Of a stretch of DNA of 64,000 bases, positions 45,124 through 56,898 are shown one piece after another (the first letter of the stretch is position 1; every line of letters starts with the position of its first letter). Source of the DNA: Cerioporus squamosus (Eukaryota > Basidiomycota > Agaricomycetes > Polyporales > Polyporaceae). The DNA lies in NCBI GenBank assembly GCA_022592435.1, contig JABYQS010000090.1, positions 62,001 through 126,000 on the forward strand. Direction: 5' to 3'. The translations under genes were made by a program, and so were the position numbers. Below the pieces are notes generated by a model that saw only the letters and a list, made by a program, of their open reading frames with translations, made no database searches and was not told where the DNA came from.

Positions 45124-47116
45124 GTGCCAACATTGTCACACCCGGAGGTTTGCGAAGACATGCCCCCAACCAATACTTACTATCACGCCGCGCTGGACCT
45201 CTCGCACGTTCGACAGCTCTCCCACCGACCCCACCTCGCTAGATCTCCTCCCCAGGCTAGCTCATCCACCTCTACGCACCCAGCGACGCACGCGGACAGC
45301 ATGGCGACTCGGACGCGTTCGGCAGCACACGACGTACCCCAGTGGTCCGTCGCTATTCGGGAGCAGCGGTCGCCAGCTGAGAGTCGGCGGGGGAGGGTCG
45401 TCGCCAACAACGCCCAGCTTGTCGTCCTCCGGGCACTCTACAATCGGACCGGCGATAACCCCACAAAGGAGGACGTCGAGGAGGTCGTCAGAGAGACCGG
45501 GCTGTGAGTATTCCTCATGTATGCGATCGTGGAGTTCTCACTGGGGCCTGGGTATCTACCGCTCCTCATGCATAAAGTGAGGCGAAATGGGTGCGCAAAT
45601 GGATCAAGCGGCAGCGAGGCAAGACGAAAAGACGGAATTCCAGCGATTCGAACAGCGGGTCCGTCTCGGCGGATTTGACCGTCCCCAGACGGTTGCATTC
45701 ACCCGAAGAGACGGCGGCGGCGACTATGCCTCCACCGGTACCGCAGCCTCCAGTCGACGCGAGTGTTCCTTCTCCTCAAGTACCCGCCTCTGCGACTACT
45801 CCTGCCCCCGCAGCTCGCGCTCCGGTCTCGCTCACTTTCTGGGCTGCTCCGGAGAACCCGAACGCTACTGCTGGCAGCGGACCTGCACCACACTACCCAG
45901 CCGCCTACAACAGCGCGCCGCCAATGCCGGCTGCACAGCCAGCAGCGTTCCGGCCACCATACGCAGCAGCGTTTCAACCTGGGCCTTCCCCTTCTGGCAC
46001 CACCTTCGACTCAGGCGATAACTTCTCTCATGGCGCCGCATATAGCTACAATACCGCCGGTCCGTCAAGAACAGCTCCGTACCCCTCATCAGTTTCTCCG
46101 ATGGATCCGCTTGCTGGTCAGCCAGGATTGCCTGCCGCCTCGTTCTCAGTTCCACTTCGTCCTCAGTCCCGGCCATATGAGACGTATCCTGGTGCTCCCT
46201 TGCTGCGTCAAGTCCCCACCGCTTTCAACGCGTCGCCTCCGGTCGTCCCCCTGCAACATGCCGACCCCCTATACGAGAGCCTCACTGGAGAGCTTCATCC
46301 AAGCGTTGCACTCCCCCCGGCTCCTCCATCTCCTGTTATTCCAGCAACTATCGCTCCCACGGAACTCTCCTTACAGAACTTCGTGCCTCCTGGCGGCCTC
46401 ACAGACGGCGCTGCGTACCTCTACGAGATATTCCACGGATCGACCGCGGCGAGCGAGGCAGCGCCTCCCGAGGCTCCAGCATTCAACTCGGTGTTCTTCT
46501 TGCCTGGACTCACTAGACCTTCGGACGTGCCGCCTGATCTTAGGGCTCCTGTGGCCGCCTTCGCGTCGCCGACAGATCAAGGATACGCTGGCGCTGGGCC
46601 GGCGTACCCGCTCTCGTACCAGATGCCTTGTCTGACTTGGTGGCGCTGACGAAGGCCATTCGACTTGCGTCTGTGCCCCCTGCGCCGGAGCGTACGAGGT
46701 CGCATGTGCAGGAGATGAACGCTGCGAGGGCAACAAGCCAGGGTGGGAGAGCAAAACGTGAAGGTAAGTCTCCGTTACGCTCTTATCTCATCGGGACGCA
46801 GCGACGAACAGCAGTTGCCGTAGTCTTCGACGCCGGCCAGCCCCTGAGCCCCAACACAACGGTCTCTCCATCACGTCAAGAGAACGATGCACGAGACGTT
46901 CCGGTTGGACCGTCGGAGCCCATGCCGACGATTTCGATGCAAGACGGCGATGAAACGGAGGACGAACCCGAGGTTGTCACCCCTTGCGAGAACACGAACT
47001 TCGATCTCAGCTTCGGATTACAAGCAAACTACGCTGCGAAGAAGATTCTCGACGGCGCTGTTGATCGCGTTGGCACCGGGCTTGTGGAGGTGGCTGACGC
47101 AACGATGGACGCGTGA
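45124..47116 (+). CDS. Divergent homeodomain protein (second of two)
   Basis: Probable transcription factor. Exons 45124..45503 and 45578..47116 give 639 residues if one base is restored near 46625 (a C run). A homeodomain-like region lies at about residues 91-146: RRGRVVANNAQLVVLRALYN, then NPTKEDVEEVVRETGL, then helix 3 EAKWVRKWIKRQRGKTKRR. As in the gene at 23174, helix 3 has W-x3-W-x2-R-Q-R, with Arg at the position that is nearly always Asn. The middle is Pro/Ala/Ser/Tyr-rich and disordered, which suits an activation domain. The C-terminus is acidic (DGDETEDEPE) and ends in AKKILDGAVDRVG. Starts at 45160 or 45301 are also possible. A GTAAGT...CAG stretch at about 46764-46801 looks like an intron, but only the unspliced frame continues. 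Confidence 0.72.
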
Positions 47117-47313
47117 AGTTGGATGGAAGGGCTAGGCAAATGTGTGTATGATGTAAGATTACTGTACCGCATGGGAGCGTCTGAGCAGGAATGTTGTACT
47201 TTGTAGATGTGCAGGCGTAGGCGTACATCTGACCTATTTATCGGATCCTCTTCTTCCACATTGCCATTGCCGTAATTGCGAAGCCAGAAGCCGTCAGGGC
47301 ACTCGCACCACGC

Positions 47314-50285
47314 TCAGGCGGCGCAAAGTTGTTGCAATGAGGGCGGAACCAATTCTGACGGTAGGGCCTGGACGACCTGAAGCAGCAACGATTAGCACAG
47401 TGTAGTATAAGGATGAGTGGTGCTCTCGCAACGTACCTTCCGCATCGTGTCTTCCCCACCGACCTCCCAGCCGCTCTCCGCGACGGGCATCATACTCGAA
47501 GTCACCAGCCTTGTCGCGAGCGCCCCAAGCCCATAGCGGTCCCCCGCATGCTTCCGCCATTGCAACAAGTTGCGCAGGAGTTTGTACCGCCGCGTCAAAA
47601 ACCGCTTTCGCGCGGGGATCGCGGCGGGGTCGAAGCGGGGCTGGTTCAGCTCGAGGAAGGGAGCGAGCGTCGTCTCGGTTGCCTCTACGGCTGCGGTGAA
47701 GACGGTGTGTACCGACTTGAGCAGTAGCTGGAAGGACACCATGCCGTCAGCGTGTCGTTCATTATTGTTGTATTTTCGCGTGAATGATGAGGGTAGCTCG
47801 GGCTCACCTCGAACTTCTGGTTCTGCCTATCGACTGAGATCTCGGTTTCCTCCATGAGGTCGATCAGCCTCCGGATGTCTGTGGCCGAGTATGCGTCGAG
47901 CCCGCCGCCCTCGAGGATACGACAAAAGCGCGGGATGAGCGCGGTCGTGATCATCGCTGAGACGAGGTCGCCATCGGGTCCGAGCTCGGGCTCTTCCTCG
48001 TCATCAGGATCGGACGGGCGCGAGTAGATGTACAGCGACTTGTACCAAGAAAACGAGTCGAGGCTCCTTGGACGCTGCGTATTACCGTCAGTACCTAGCT
48101 CAGACAACACCGAGGGCATACACCCACCTCTAGAGGATCCCATCCCAGGATCTCCAGCCGCACCCAGAACTCCCAAGCCCCGATCATCCCGAGCCCACCC
48201 CATGCGCCCGTATAGATGTCCCCAAACTTCGAGCGCCATTCCCCGAACCACTTGCTCAAGCCCACGTTCGGGTCCTTGAACTCCTCTGCCTTCACGTCTG
48301 CCATGATTCCCTTCGCGTCGGCCAGCAGCTGGCCCATCGCCGTCCGGTAGTCGTCCTCGTCGCCCTGCGGGAGCTCCGAGTCCGTCGAGAAGCCCTCTTC
48401 TTCTTGCCGTGCCTGCTGGTTTGCTGCACGACGGCGCACGCGGCGGGCTTCGCGCGCGGCGATGCGGTTGGCGCGGGCCTGAGGGGAATTCGCAGAGGGT
48501 ATCGCGCGCCCGAGCTCGTCGACTTCCTCGGGCTGCGGCCGGAGTGAGGGCGGGGTTCCGAGGAAGAGCGTCAAATCATCCTCGTCCTCGGCCTTGCGCC
48601 GGGCGGAGACCATGTCCGCGCGCTCCTTGATGAGCGCGATGTGCTCCTCCTCGAGCTTCTCGAGCGGGGGGAACTTCTCGTCGAGGAAGGTGGCGACGCT
48701 CTCGACCCACTCGCGGAAGGCGTTGAACCAGCTACGCTTGTCCTCGGCTTTGGCGATCATCTCGCGCATCTCCTTCTCGCGGGCTTCGAGGAGGCGCTGT
48801 TCTTCGCCGAGCTTGGACATGGCGGCGGAGTGCTGCGCGTGGGAGGTGGTGAGCTCGCTCATGGACTGCGTAAGGCGAGCGATTGCGGCGCCCATGGTCG
48901 GGATGGGTGTGACCGTGGGTACTGGAGAATGTTGTCAATGCATGATATGCTGGAGATGAGCGGGGCGACTTACTTGGTGCGGGCTTGTAGACGGGCTTGG
49001 GAGCAGGCTCCGCAGACTCTGGGCGCAAGCCGCCTCGCCGGAGCTGCTCTTGCTCCCACTCTTTCGTCTCTTCGTCCTCTTCCTCTCTACAATGCAACGG
49101 GTGAGGCACGGTTCAACGCTTTGCAAAGAAGCTGCTTACGCGTCGATGATCATCTCGTTCATCTCCACACGCCGCTTCTGTGCCTCTACCTTTCGAGATT
49201 TCTTGCCAAGTGCGATCCGCTCTTGGGCACTCGTGAATTCCGCATATTCTGCATCGATCTCAGTATGCAGCTGAAGATGAAGGCTCAGATGTGCTCACCA
49301 TCGTCTGCGTCGCCCAGTTCATCCTCTTCTCGCATTAGCCGACTCTCCGGATGTGGTCCTTGCGAGAAATCATCACGCTTGGTCAACGAGAGGGATATGT
49401 AATCTTCGCCAACTTTGCTCTTCCGAAGGCGGTCGCGCTTCTCCTTTGCTGCGAGGATAGAGGAGGCAGACGGGATTGCTGTCTCCGCACTCCCGTCGTC
49501 TGTTGGACAACGTAAGTCATTTGTGACAGACCGCCCCCTGAGCAGTAAGACCGCACCTGCAATACTGCTTGGAGCGGCGAGTTGCACCGGTGAATCCACC
49601 TCCATGGATACGTCCGCATCGTACGACTCTCCCGTTGGGAGTGCGGGGCGGACAGTGGGAGTGCTTGCCTTCAGTTGCGATAAGTAAGCGGCATCGTAGG
49701 TTGGTCCGGTTGACTGCCGCGCTATGGTCGGTTCGAACGCAGATGGGGGAATTCTGTCGGCCACATTAGCATCTGCTCACGCGCCTTTGCGTCGGTCGTC
49801 TCCTATGCTCAAGCTGCCATGCACATGAGGACGCTACAGCACGCCTTCTTCGTTCGAACCTGAAGTGTATTAACGTAGTGTAGCGTACTGACGTACATGG
49901 TAGCTGAGCACAAAGGACTACCGCGGGGATGACCAGCGTACCCTATCGAGCTCTTCCCCAACTGCAGCTTCTTGCTCAGGCTGCTCTTCTTGAGCTTGAA
50001 GACTTCCCCCTCTCCCTCCTGCGCATACGCGCACCCGTCAGAAGCTACCGATACTGTACGATTTGAACGTCTCACCTCTTCATCGCCGCCGAAGCTGAGA
50101 GTAGACTTTGCCTTTGCGCGCGTCTTCTTCTTCAGCTTTGCGGCCACCGCACTGGGCGATTCCCCTGCCTCCGCCTCCTCCCCAGTGGTGGGTGCTGTAT
50201 CGGGATCCGAGTTGATATTCGGGCTCGTTGCGTGTGCTTGGACTTGGTCCGTTTGAAGAGAACGGGTGGTTCCGCCATTGCTCAT
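47314..50285 (-). CDS. GCFC/PAXBP1-like splicing factor
   Basis: Relative of PAXBP1/GCFC proteins (plant ILP1; functional partners of Ntr-type disassembly factors), which act on the late spliceosome. Minus-strand exons: 50285..50076, 50018..49942, 49753..49299, 49248..49140, 49086..48974, 48921..48128, 48074..47808, 47727..47437 and 47376..47314, total 792 residues with consistent phases. The N-terminus has KSTLSFGGDEE and EVFKLKKSSLSKKLQLGKS, a hallmark of the family. The middle is coiled coil, with the WFNAFREWVESVATFL region. The GCF domain carries WVRLEILGWDPLE, SFSWYKSLYIYSRP, TALIPRFCRILEGG and NLLQWRKHAGDRYGLG. It is divergent from the SUMO-like gene across 211 bases. Confidence 0.85.
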
Positions 50286-50496
50286 ATACCAGCCAGTAGT
50301 CAAGCTGTCTGTCAGATAGCGAGGGTGTGTGATGCAAGCGGAGGCAAGGTAGGAGACAGGTGCTTTGGAGATGATAGACCGGTTGCAGCTGAGGCCAGGC
50401 GAGCGCCCGATAAGGTTAGGCGCTGGGGCACGTGTGCGAACAAAACTCCGCGAAAGTCAAGTCTTTCCCACGTTCGGCCTTTGCCTTTATACCGCG
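50286..50496. promoter_or_regulatory. Short bidirectional promoter region
   Basis: Only 211 bases separate the start codons of the splicing factor (minus) and the SUMO-like protein (plus), so both promoters must overlap here. No TATA box is evident. Confidence 0.6.
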
Positions 50497-52322
50497 ATGT
50501 CGTCCACGACGCGTCCCAAGCCACGACCGCGACCGCGTGCACGCGCGCCAGCCACCGCTTCGTTGAACACCAACGTGCCTCCTTCTTCGTCGCCAGGCCC
50601 GTCTTCAGCTTTGTCGGCAACCCAAACACAAGCACCGCCTCCTCTACAGACTATCGAAGATGAAGACGCGATGTTCCTGCGGAATCGGACGCGCACGGCG
50701 CAGGCATGGAAGCAGCTCAGCAGGATGGCCGAAGGTGAGTTGATTTCACACATGCGCGTCAAAGTGTGCATGAGGTATATTTGTGCGATACAGTGAAGGA
50801 GACGCGAAAGCGGAAGTCAAGCGCGTCGGACAGTTCAGACGAGGAGAACCGGGGTTCGTCTCCGCGGGCCACCAATCGCAGGAAGAAGTCCCAGTCCAAG
50901 AAGAAGGGCGATGCATTACCCGACTGGACGAAGAAGATGCCGAACGAGATAATGTGAGCGTGTGCAGTTGTCTGCGACATCTCGCGAGTGCATGTAGCGT
51001 ACATATATGCGGTTTGGGGCCACCCCCGACGCCGTGCCCATTCGCGCGCTGTGGTGGTTACCGGTCACTGACACTTGTAATGCCCCAGCATATCATCCGA
51101 TTCGGACTCGGATGACGATATCATCCTAGCGCCCAAGCTTCGCAAGACTGCTAAGAATGGGGGCCAAGAGTCGTCTCCCCAATCCAAGACCAAGAGCGCG
51201 AGAAGTCGCTCAATCACCCCTCCGCCCGCGCTTCCACAGTATGATATCCAGCGCGCACAGGCAGCTGTCGAGTGAGTTGTTGATGTCTCTGGGTGGTATA
51301 TGTGTGTATTCTGACGTTTCAGTCTAGACAACTAGTCGGTTCTGTACCACGCGCGGTTACTCTACGTACGATGCGGATGAATCGACGGACAACATTGCGC
51401 TCGATCCAGAGCTCGCTTCAATCGCACGCCGTGTGCAGTCCGAAGCATTGCGCGGGGATACGCCGGAGACCGATGTCGGTGGTCCAGAAGAAGTCAATCT
51501 CAAGGTAGTATGGAGGCCTCATCCTCTCGACCCCAGTGGTAGCAGGGACTCCTGGGGCGTCACGCAGAAACGGGTACGTTCGGACCTGTTCTGACTACGT
51601 CAAACGACCTCTGTCTGAACGCGTTATGTTTGCAGCACGCGAACTTCTACAAGATGTTTGACGAGATTGCCGACCTCGCTAGTAAACGGGTTGAGAACAT
51701 GGTTATATGCTACGAGGGGAAGCGCGTGTTTCCTTCTTCGAACCCACACAGTATTGGGATATGGGCGGAGGCAGAGTTGGGTACGTGGCGACCCTGCATA
51801 TATGCGCGACGAGCAGCACTGATGCGTGACTCCGCAGAGGCTTGCGATAAGACCACATATGAGTACCTCAAGGAGCACAAGCGAATGCGGTCTCCATCAG
51901 CTGCCCCCTTCCTGCCCCACGTTGGCGATGGTTCGCGGCGATCACCTTCACGGGCGCGTTCTCTGTCCATCGAAGAGCTCTCCGGCTCCGACGAGGCGCC
52001 CGCAGCCTCTTCCCCACCGAAGGAAGAGAACTCGAACACCTTCCACCTCTCGATCCGTTCGGAGAGAACCAAGTATAAGGATATCACTCTTGTCGTTCGT
52101 CCCACGACAAAGTGCGGGGCTATCGTTCGTGCTTTCCTCAAGAAAGCCGGGCTCGAGGCCGAGTACCCCGTGGATGGTATTGCCGCGAAGGGTCGCGGGA
52201 GGGGCAAGACGGCCGCAAAGGTGCCTGCACTGAGCGTCGACGGCGATCGGATGGATCCCGACGCGGAGATCGGGGAGGCGGACCTGGAGGATGGGGATCA
52301 AGTCGAGGTTGTTGGTTTATGA
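50497..52322 (+). CDS. Rad60/Esc2/NIP45-type SUMO-like domain protein
   Basis: Family proteins carry SUMO-like domains that contact SUMO machinery and protect the genome during replication. Exons 50497..50734, 50794..50953, 51089..51271, 51336..51573, 51636..51780 and 51838..52322 give 482 residues. The N-terminal half is disordered, with Lys/Arg-rich patches and acidic Ser stretches (ISSDSDSDDDIIL), a candidate SUMO-interacting motif. The central part includes EEVNLKVVWRPHPLD and NFYKMFDEIADLASKRV, continuing FCYEG-like sequence. The C-terminus is a ubiquitin-like fold: FHLSIRSERTKYKDITLVV, then LSVDGDRMDPDAEIGEADLE, ending DGDQVEVVGL without a processing tail. No di-Gly end is present, as expected for a non-conjugated SUMO-like domain. 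Confidence 0.85.
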
Positions 52323-53867
52323 TATTCCACACTGTCGGTGTCATTTCTTTCTGCTATGGTATTGGCCGGCGTCTCTGTTGCTCACGCAGAGTGTTGTTAG
52401 TAGGTTGTTGTCTGTTCTTGGTAGTGTACGCTCACCTAATGTGTACACCGTGGTTCCGAGCGGAAATCGCCACGATGCAATCATGCGAGACGCAATACGT
52501 CAGGTAGTCTGTCTGATTCCTGCAGGATGTGCTTCTCTGGTCGTTACCCGTCCCGCTTCGATTACGCATCGCACTCTTGCGGGACCACGCTGGTGGACTT
52601 GCGATGTGTCGGCAACGATACAAGCCGAACTTGCCTTTGAGTGAGCCCTCATTCTCTTCATTCGCTCCACCTGCTCGACGGTCATTTCAGATGTGTAGGT
52701 CCTAGTGGCGGCGAAGACTTATAAAGAACTACATCTCGAGCGTCACTTGGTACATGAGCGGAAGGGGGAACAAGGAGACCTCACAAACGTTCCGATAGGT
52801 ACGGAATCAGGCTCAGCGTTGTTCGTTCAAAACGGGGCCCGGGATCGGAGCTCGGCCTTCGTTCAGGGCTGCATGTCATCCTTGATAGCATACAGCACGC
52901 GTAACGGGCCCTCGTTCCTACGTGTGCGACCAAATGAACGTGCGCGTTTCTCGCAGATGGCATGCTGTCTTCCCCAAGCACCATTTGTCCCGTTGACAAG
53001 AAGCCTTTGCCAGGCCGAGATCTGTGTCGTCGTCATATACTAGACGAACTGTTTCGTCGATTCCAGGTAGGGTGACATCCACAACCCACCGTACTCCGTG
53101 TGTCACCACGTTCCTGACAACTTGATTTATCATACGATGATACCAGGACGCCTGGAGCACAATCGTAAACCGGGACTAGCTCCTCTCTGGTCGCATGGAT
53201 GGGCCTGAAACAAACGCAATCCTCTTGGACGCTGGTCCCTCCTGGCTCCGATGGGAAGCAGGGACATGAGACACCGGAGCCTTTCCTGTGTGCGGACAAT
53301 GTTTGGAGACCGCACCTGCGCCGTGCACAGCTTGCGGCCGGAACAATGTGGAGAGTTCTCACTGGATCGCATATACGACGCAAGCGGGGCGCTCAGAGAC
53401 TGATCAGCGGCTCGCTGAGGAGACATATCGACTAGGACGTGATTGAGAGGAATGCAGGCAGTCACAGGTATTGATTGGCATTGTTCCATGGTCCTCATTG
53501 TGTACGTCTTTCAATTGCTACTCTGCTGCCTACTTATGTTAGGCCCTCGACCAGGAGTGCACTGGCAGCAGTGGTTGCCACCGTCCGTTCATGGCCTCCG
53601 GCGCGCTCATTGCGACTTGTCCGGATCACATACCCGGAGCCAACTGTGCTGGAGTCTTGTCATTGCACCGCGGAGGTTAGTCGAAAGGTGAGTGTACCGA
53701 TGTCAGGCGGCGTTGGGCGCGTGAAGTGCCACTGATTCCATGCGAAAGGAGGATAGGCTGTCGGAGCCATAGCTTTTGCCGGTGGTTGCACTGCGTACGC
53801 AGCCCTGCATTTCCGCTCCGTGTCGGAATGGCATCTGCTGTGCGATTCATGAGCGCGTACGCAAGGA
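52323..53867. other. Long intergenic stretch upstream of tyrosinase
   Basis: About 1.5 kb with only short, unsupported open frames on both strands. No transposon ends, tRNA or conserved domain recognised. It is the longest gene-free stretch outside the hydrolase/kinase region and may hold regulatory sequence for the tyrosinase. Confidence 0.4.
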
Positions 53868-53887
53868 GGGAGTATATAAACACTCCC
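53868..53887 (+). promoter_or_regulatory. TATA box inside a 6-base inverted repeat, tyrosinase promoter
   Basis: TATATAAA at 53873-53880 lies about 100 bases before the tyrosinase ATG. GGGAGT immediately before it and ACTCCC just after are exact inverted repeats, so the TATA sequence sits in the loop. Confidence 0.55.
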
Positions 53888-53977
53888 CCCAAGTGCAGGA
53901 AGTGGTTATACCGCTCCTCGAACGTATCGAGATCTACATTAAAACCCCGCACGTACTCCGACTCCGCGCATATCACT

Positions 53978-56193
53978 ATGTCCCACTTCGTTGTCACTGG
54001 TCCAGTCGGTGGAAAAACCGAGGGTGCCGTTGCTCCCAACCGTCTCGAGATCAATGACTTCATCAAACGTAAGGAGATGTTCTCGCTGTACATACAGTCA
54101 CTCGGTGCGTAGTATCCAGTCTTCTCAAGCCATTCTCACATGCTAAACCCGCGTCTTACTAGATGCGATGTCGAAGTTGTCCCAAGAAGAGGTGACTTCT
54201 TTGTTCCAAGTCGGAGGCATTCATGGGCTCCCATACGTTGCTTGGGATGGTGCTGGGCAGAGCGACCCCGCTGAAGAGACCGGCTATTGTACTCATGGGT
54301 CCGTGTTGTTCCCGACGTGGCACCGGCCTTACGTCGCACTCTACGAGGTTCGTTCTTCTCGTGCTTCCGGGTTGAAACAGTCTCCCTGATATCTACTCTC
54401 ATCCATAGCAAGTACTGCAGAAGCTAGCCATGGGGATTGCCGAGAAGTACACCGTCAATAAGCCTCTGTGGCAGAAAGCCGCCGCCGATCTCCGTCAGCC
54501 GTTCTGGGACTGGGCAAGGGACTCCGTGCCCCCGCCGGAGGTGATCTCGTTGGCGAAGGTCACCATTACAACGCCGGATGGGAAGCAGACTGAAGTTGAC
54601 AATCCCATCCTCCACTATCGCTTCCACCCGATCGAGCCCACTTTCCCGGAGCCGTACATCAATTGGCCGACCACACTCAGGCACCCGAACTCCTTGGGTT
54701 CGGGCGCGAAGGATAACGTCACTGAGTTGCGAAAGTTAGTATCAAGTGTTTGCGATCGCTTTGGCTATAACTGAGAGTTCTGTTCTTCAGGACTTTGCGA
54801 GCGGACCAGTCGGATATCACGTCGAAGACGTACAATCTCTTGACCCGGGTACACACCTGGCCTGCATTCAGCAACCACACTCCCGACGATGGAGGAAGCT
54901 CTAGCAACAGCCTGGAAGCCATCCATGACGGCGTCCATGTCGCAGTAGGTGGCAACGGACACATGAGTGATCCCTCAGTATCAGGTAGGCGGCACTCGAA
55001 TGGTTGTGTCCATGCCATACCTTACTTACCGACTTGTTAGCCTTCGATCCCATCTTCTTCTTGCATCATTGCCAAGTCGACCGACTACTCGCGTTCTGGT
55101 CCGCCCTCAATCCCGGCGTGTGGGTCAACCGGTCTATTGAAGAAGACGGCACCTTTACCATTCCTGATGGGGGCACCGTCGATAAGGACACTCGTAAGTC
55201 TTTGGGAATGCCTGAGGCCGTACAAGGTGCTGACGACGCGTCGTACTTCTCCAGCCCTGACGCCATTCTGGAACAGCCAGAGTACATTCTGGACATCCTC
55301 AGAGTCAGTGGGGATTGTGCCGACTCAGCTGGGATATTCCTATCCCGAGTTCAACGGTCTCGACCTGAATGATCAAGCTGCTGTCAAGGCTGCTATCGCT
55401 CAGGTAGTGAACAAGCTCTACGGTCGCTCCCAGGCGCGATCCACGTTCCCACTGGCAGTCAATCGGGCAAGTGTACCTCAACAGAAGGCTGTCGGCTCCG
55501 CCGTCGCCAATGGAGGAGCCACGAAGCCGATCGATTCGCAGGCCCTGGCTGACGCAACCGCCACATCCCCCTCTCGCGCTGTCACTGGCTCCGGTGACGA
55601 GCCCGACGTCCAAGTCACCCTATCGGACGGACCGTCAGGCACGACCTCGTCTGACTATTGGGAGTGGACCACGCGTATCCGCGTGAAGAAGTACGCCCTT
55701 CACGGGAGCTTCAGCGTTCTCATCTTCCTGGGCGCGGTGCCCGAGAACCCGGCGGACTGGCGTACCAGTCCCAATTACGTCGGCGCACACCATGCCTTCG
55801 TGAACAGTAGCCCGCAGCGCTGCGCGAACTGCCGTCGCCAGTCCGATCTCGTCATCGAAGGCTTCGTACACTTGAACGAAGCGATCGCCAAGCTTTCGGG
55901 GTTGCCTCGTCTTACTCCAGATGTGGTTAAGCCGTACCTTCAGGAGAAGCTCCACTGGCGTATACAGAAGGTGAGGACCCCTCATGCATCACCAGACACA
56001 TCGATTGGACACTGACGGCGCGGCATAGGTGGATGGGATGGCCGTCCCGCTCGAGGAAGTGCCCTCCCTTGAAGTAACGGTCGTTGCCACGAAGTTGACT
56101 CTGCCTCCTGGAGCTCCATTCCCTGTGCCTGGCGATCGCGTATTCCACCACGACATCACGCATGGCCGTCAGGGCGGTGCTCGCGACCAGTGA
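53978..56193 (+). CDS. Tyrosinase (polyphenol oxidase), intact
   Basis: Type-3 copper enzyme that hydroxylates monophenols and oxidises diphenols to quinones, the first steps of melanin formation. Exons 53978..54104, 54163..54347, 54409..54734, 54791..54984, 55041..55193, 55255..55970 and 56029..56193 give 621 residues. There is no signal peptide, as in mushroom cytosolic tyrosinases. Copper A ligands are His63 (GGIHGLPY), His87 in YCTHGS with Cys85 placed for the usual Cys-His thioether, and His96 (PTWHRPY). Copper B ligands are His258 and His262 ([13 protein letters not shown]) and one of His286/287 ([16 protein letters not shown]). The core ends near VVNKLYGR. After a linker the C-terminal domain, normally removed to activate the enzyme, carries a Cys-x-x-Cys (QRCANCRRQ). 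Start and length fit the family. Confidence 0.95.
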
Positions 56194-56898
56194 AGGAAGC
56201 ACGACAATAGTTCCTGGATTAATAGGGCCCTCGAGCTCTGTCCGCTGTTGTCAAGTAGATGTCACAATCTGCGCCTCCGGCGGTGTAGTTCTCCCTGGAC
56301 TTATCACCCACCTTATGCTTTCCTTCACGCTACTATTGATACTGATGTATTAATGTACCATTATGCAGCCATTGTGCAAGTCTGTTCTCTTGACTGCTCC
56401 GCAACGTCACTTCAACGTGTTCCTGGCAGTTGGCAGTCCAGCCAGTCCAGCCTCTGGCAAAAGAGTGGTACGATGTGTGATAATTTGAAGCTCTGAACGA
56501 TGTGTTGAGTCTCAAGGATCTCGTATGGCCTTCTGCGGTGGGCCCGGGGTGACTCGGGTGTGCTCAGTCGAGTTCCTTCCTCACCACCACCTGACGCCGA
56601 AACCCATGCATCGAAACCGAGGTTCTCCTTCCGCGCATCGTGCAGCTCGACATCGTACTGCAAAGCTCCGGATTGCACATCATGAAGCATGAATGGGAAT
56701 CGCCCAAGGTCGACATCGACGGCGAAGTCAAGCCTTCGAGGGTCCAGAATGTGACGTCGGCGGTCGTGCTGTGATGATCGTCGCGACTAGTACTCGCGAG
56801 CTCTGTTCTCCCGTCTACCTCCTTCCACCTCTATCCGACACCGACAGGACCCACTTGTGCCCGTGCCTTCGAATCGCTGGTTACTGTTCCTGCTTCAT
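56194..56898. other. Intergenic stretch, no firm gene
   Basis: About 700 bases. A short plus-strand frame near 56686-56775 (MKHEWESPKVDIDGEV) is the only coding-like piece and lacks a partner exon. It could belong to the 5' end of the following gene. Confidence 0.35.

Noticed and set aside
15716..46626. Programmed ribosomal frameshifting in several genes
   Set aside because: The eight genes are unrelated, share no slippery sequence or stem, and the error is always one missing base near a run; assembly error explains it better.
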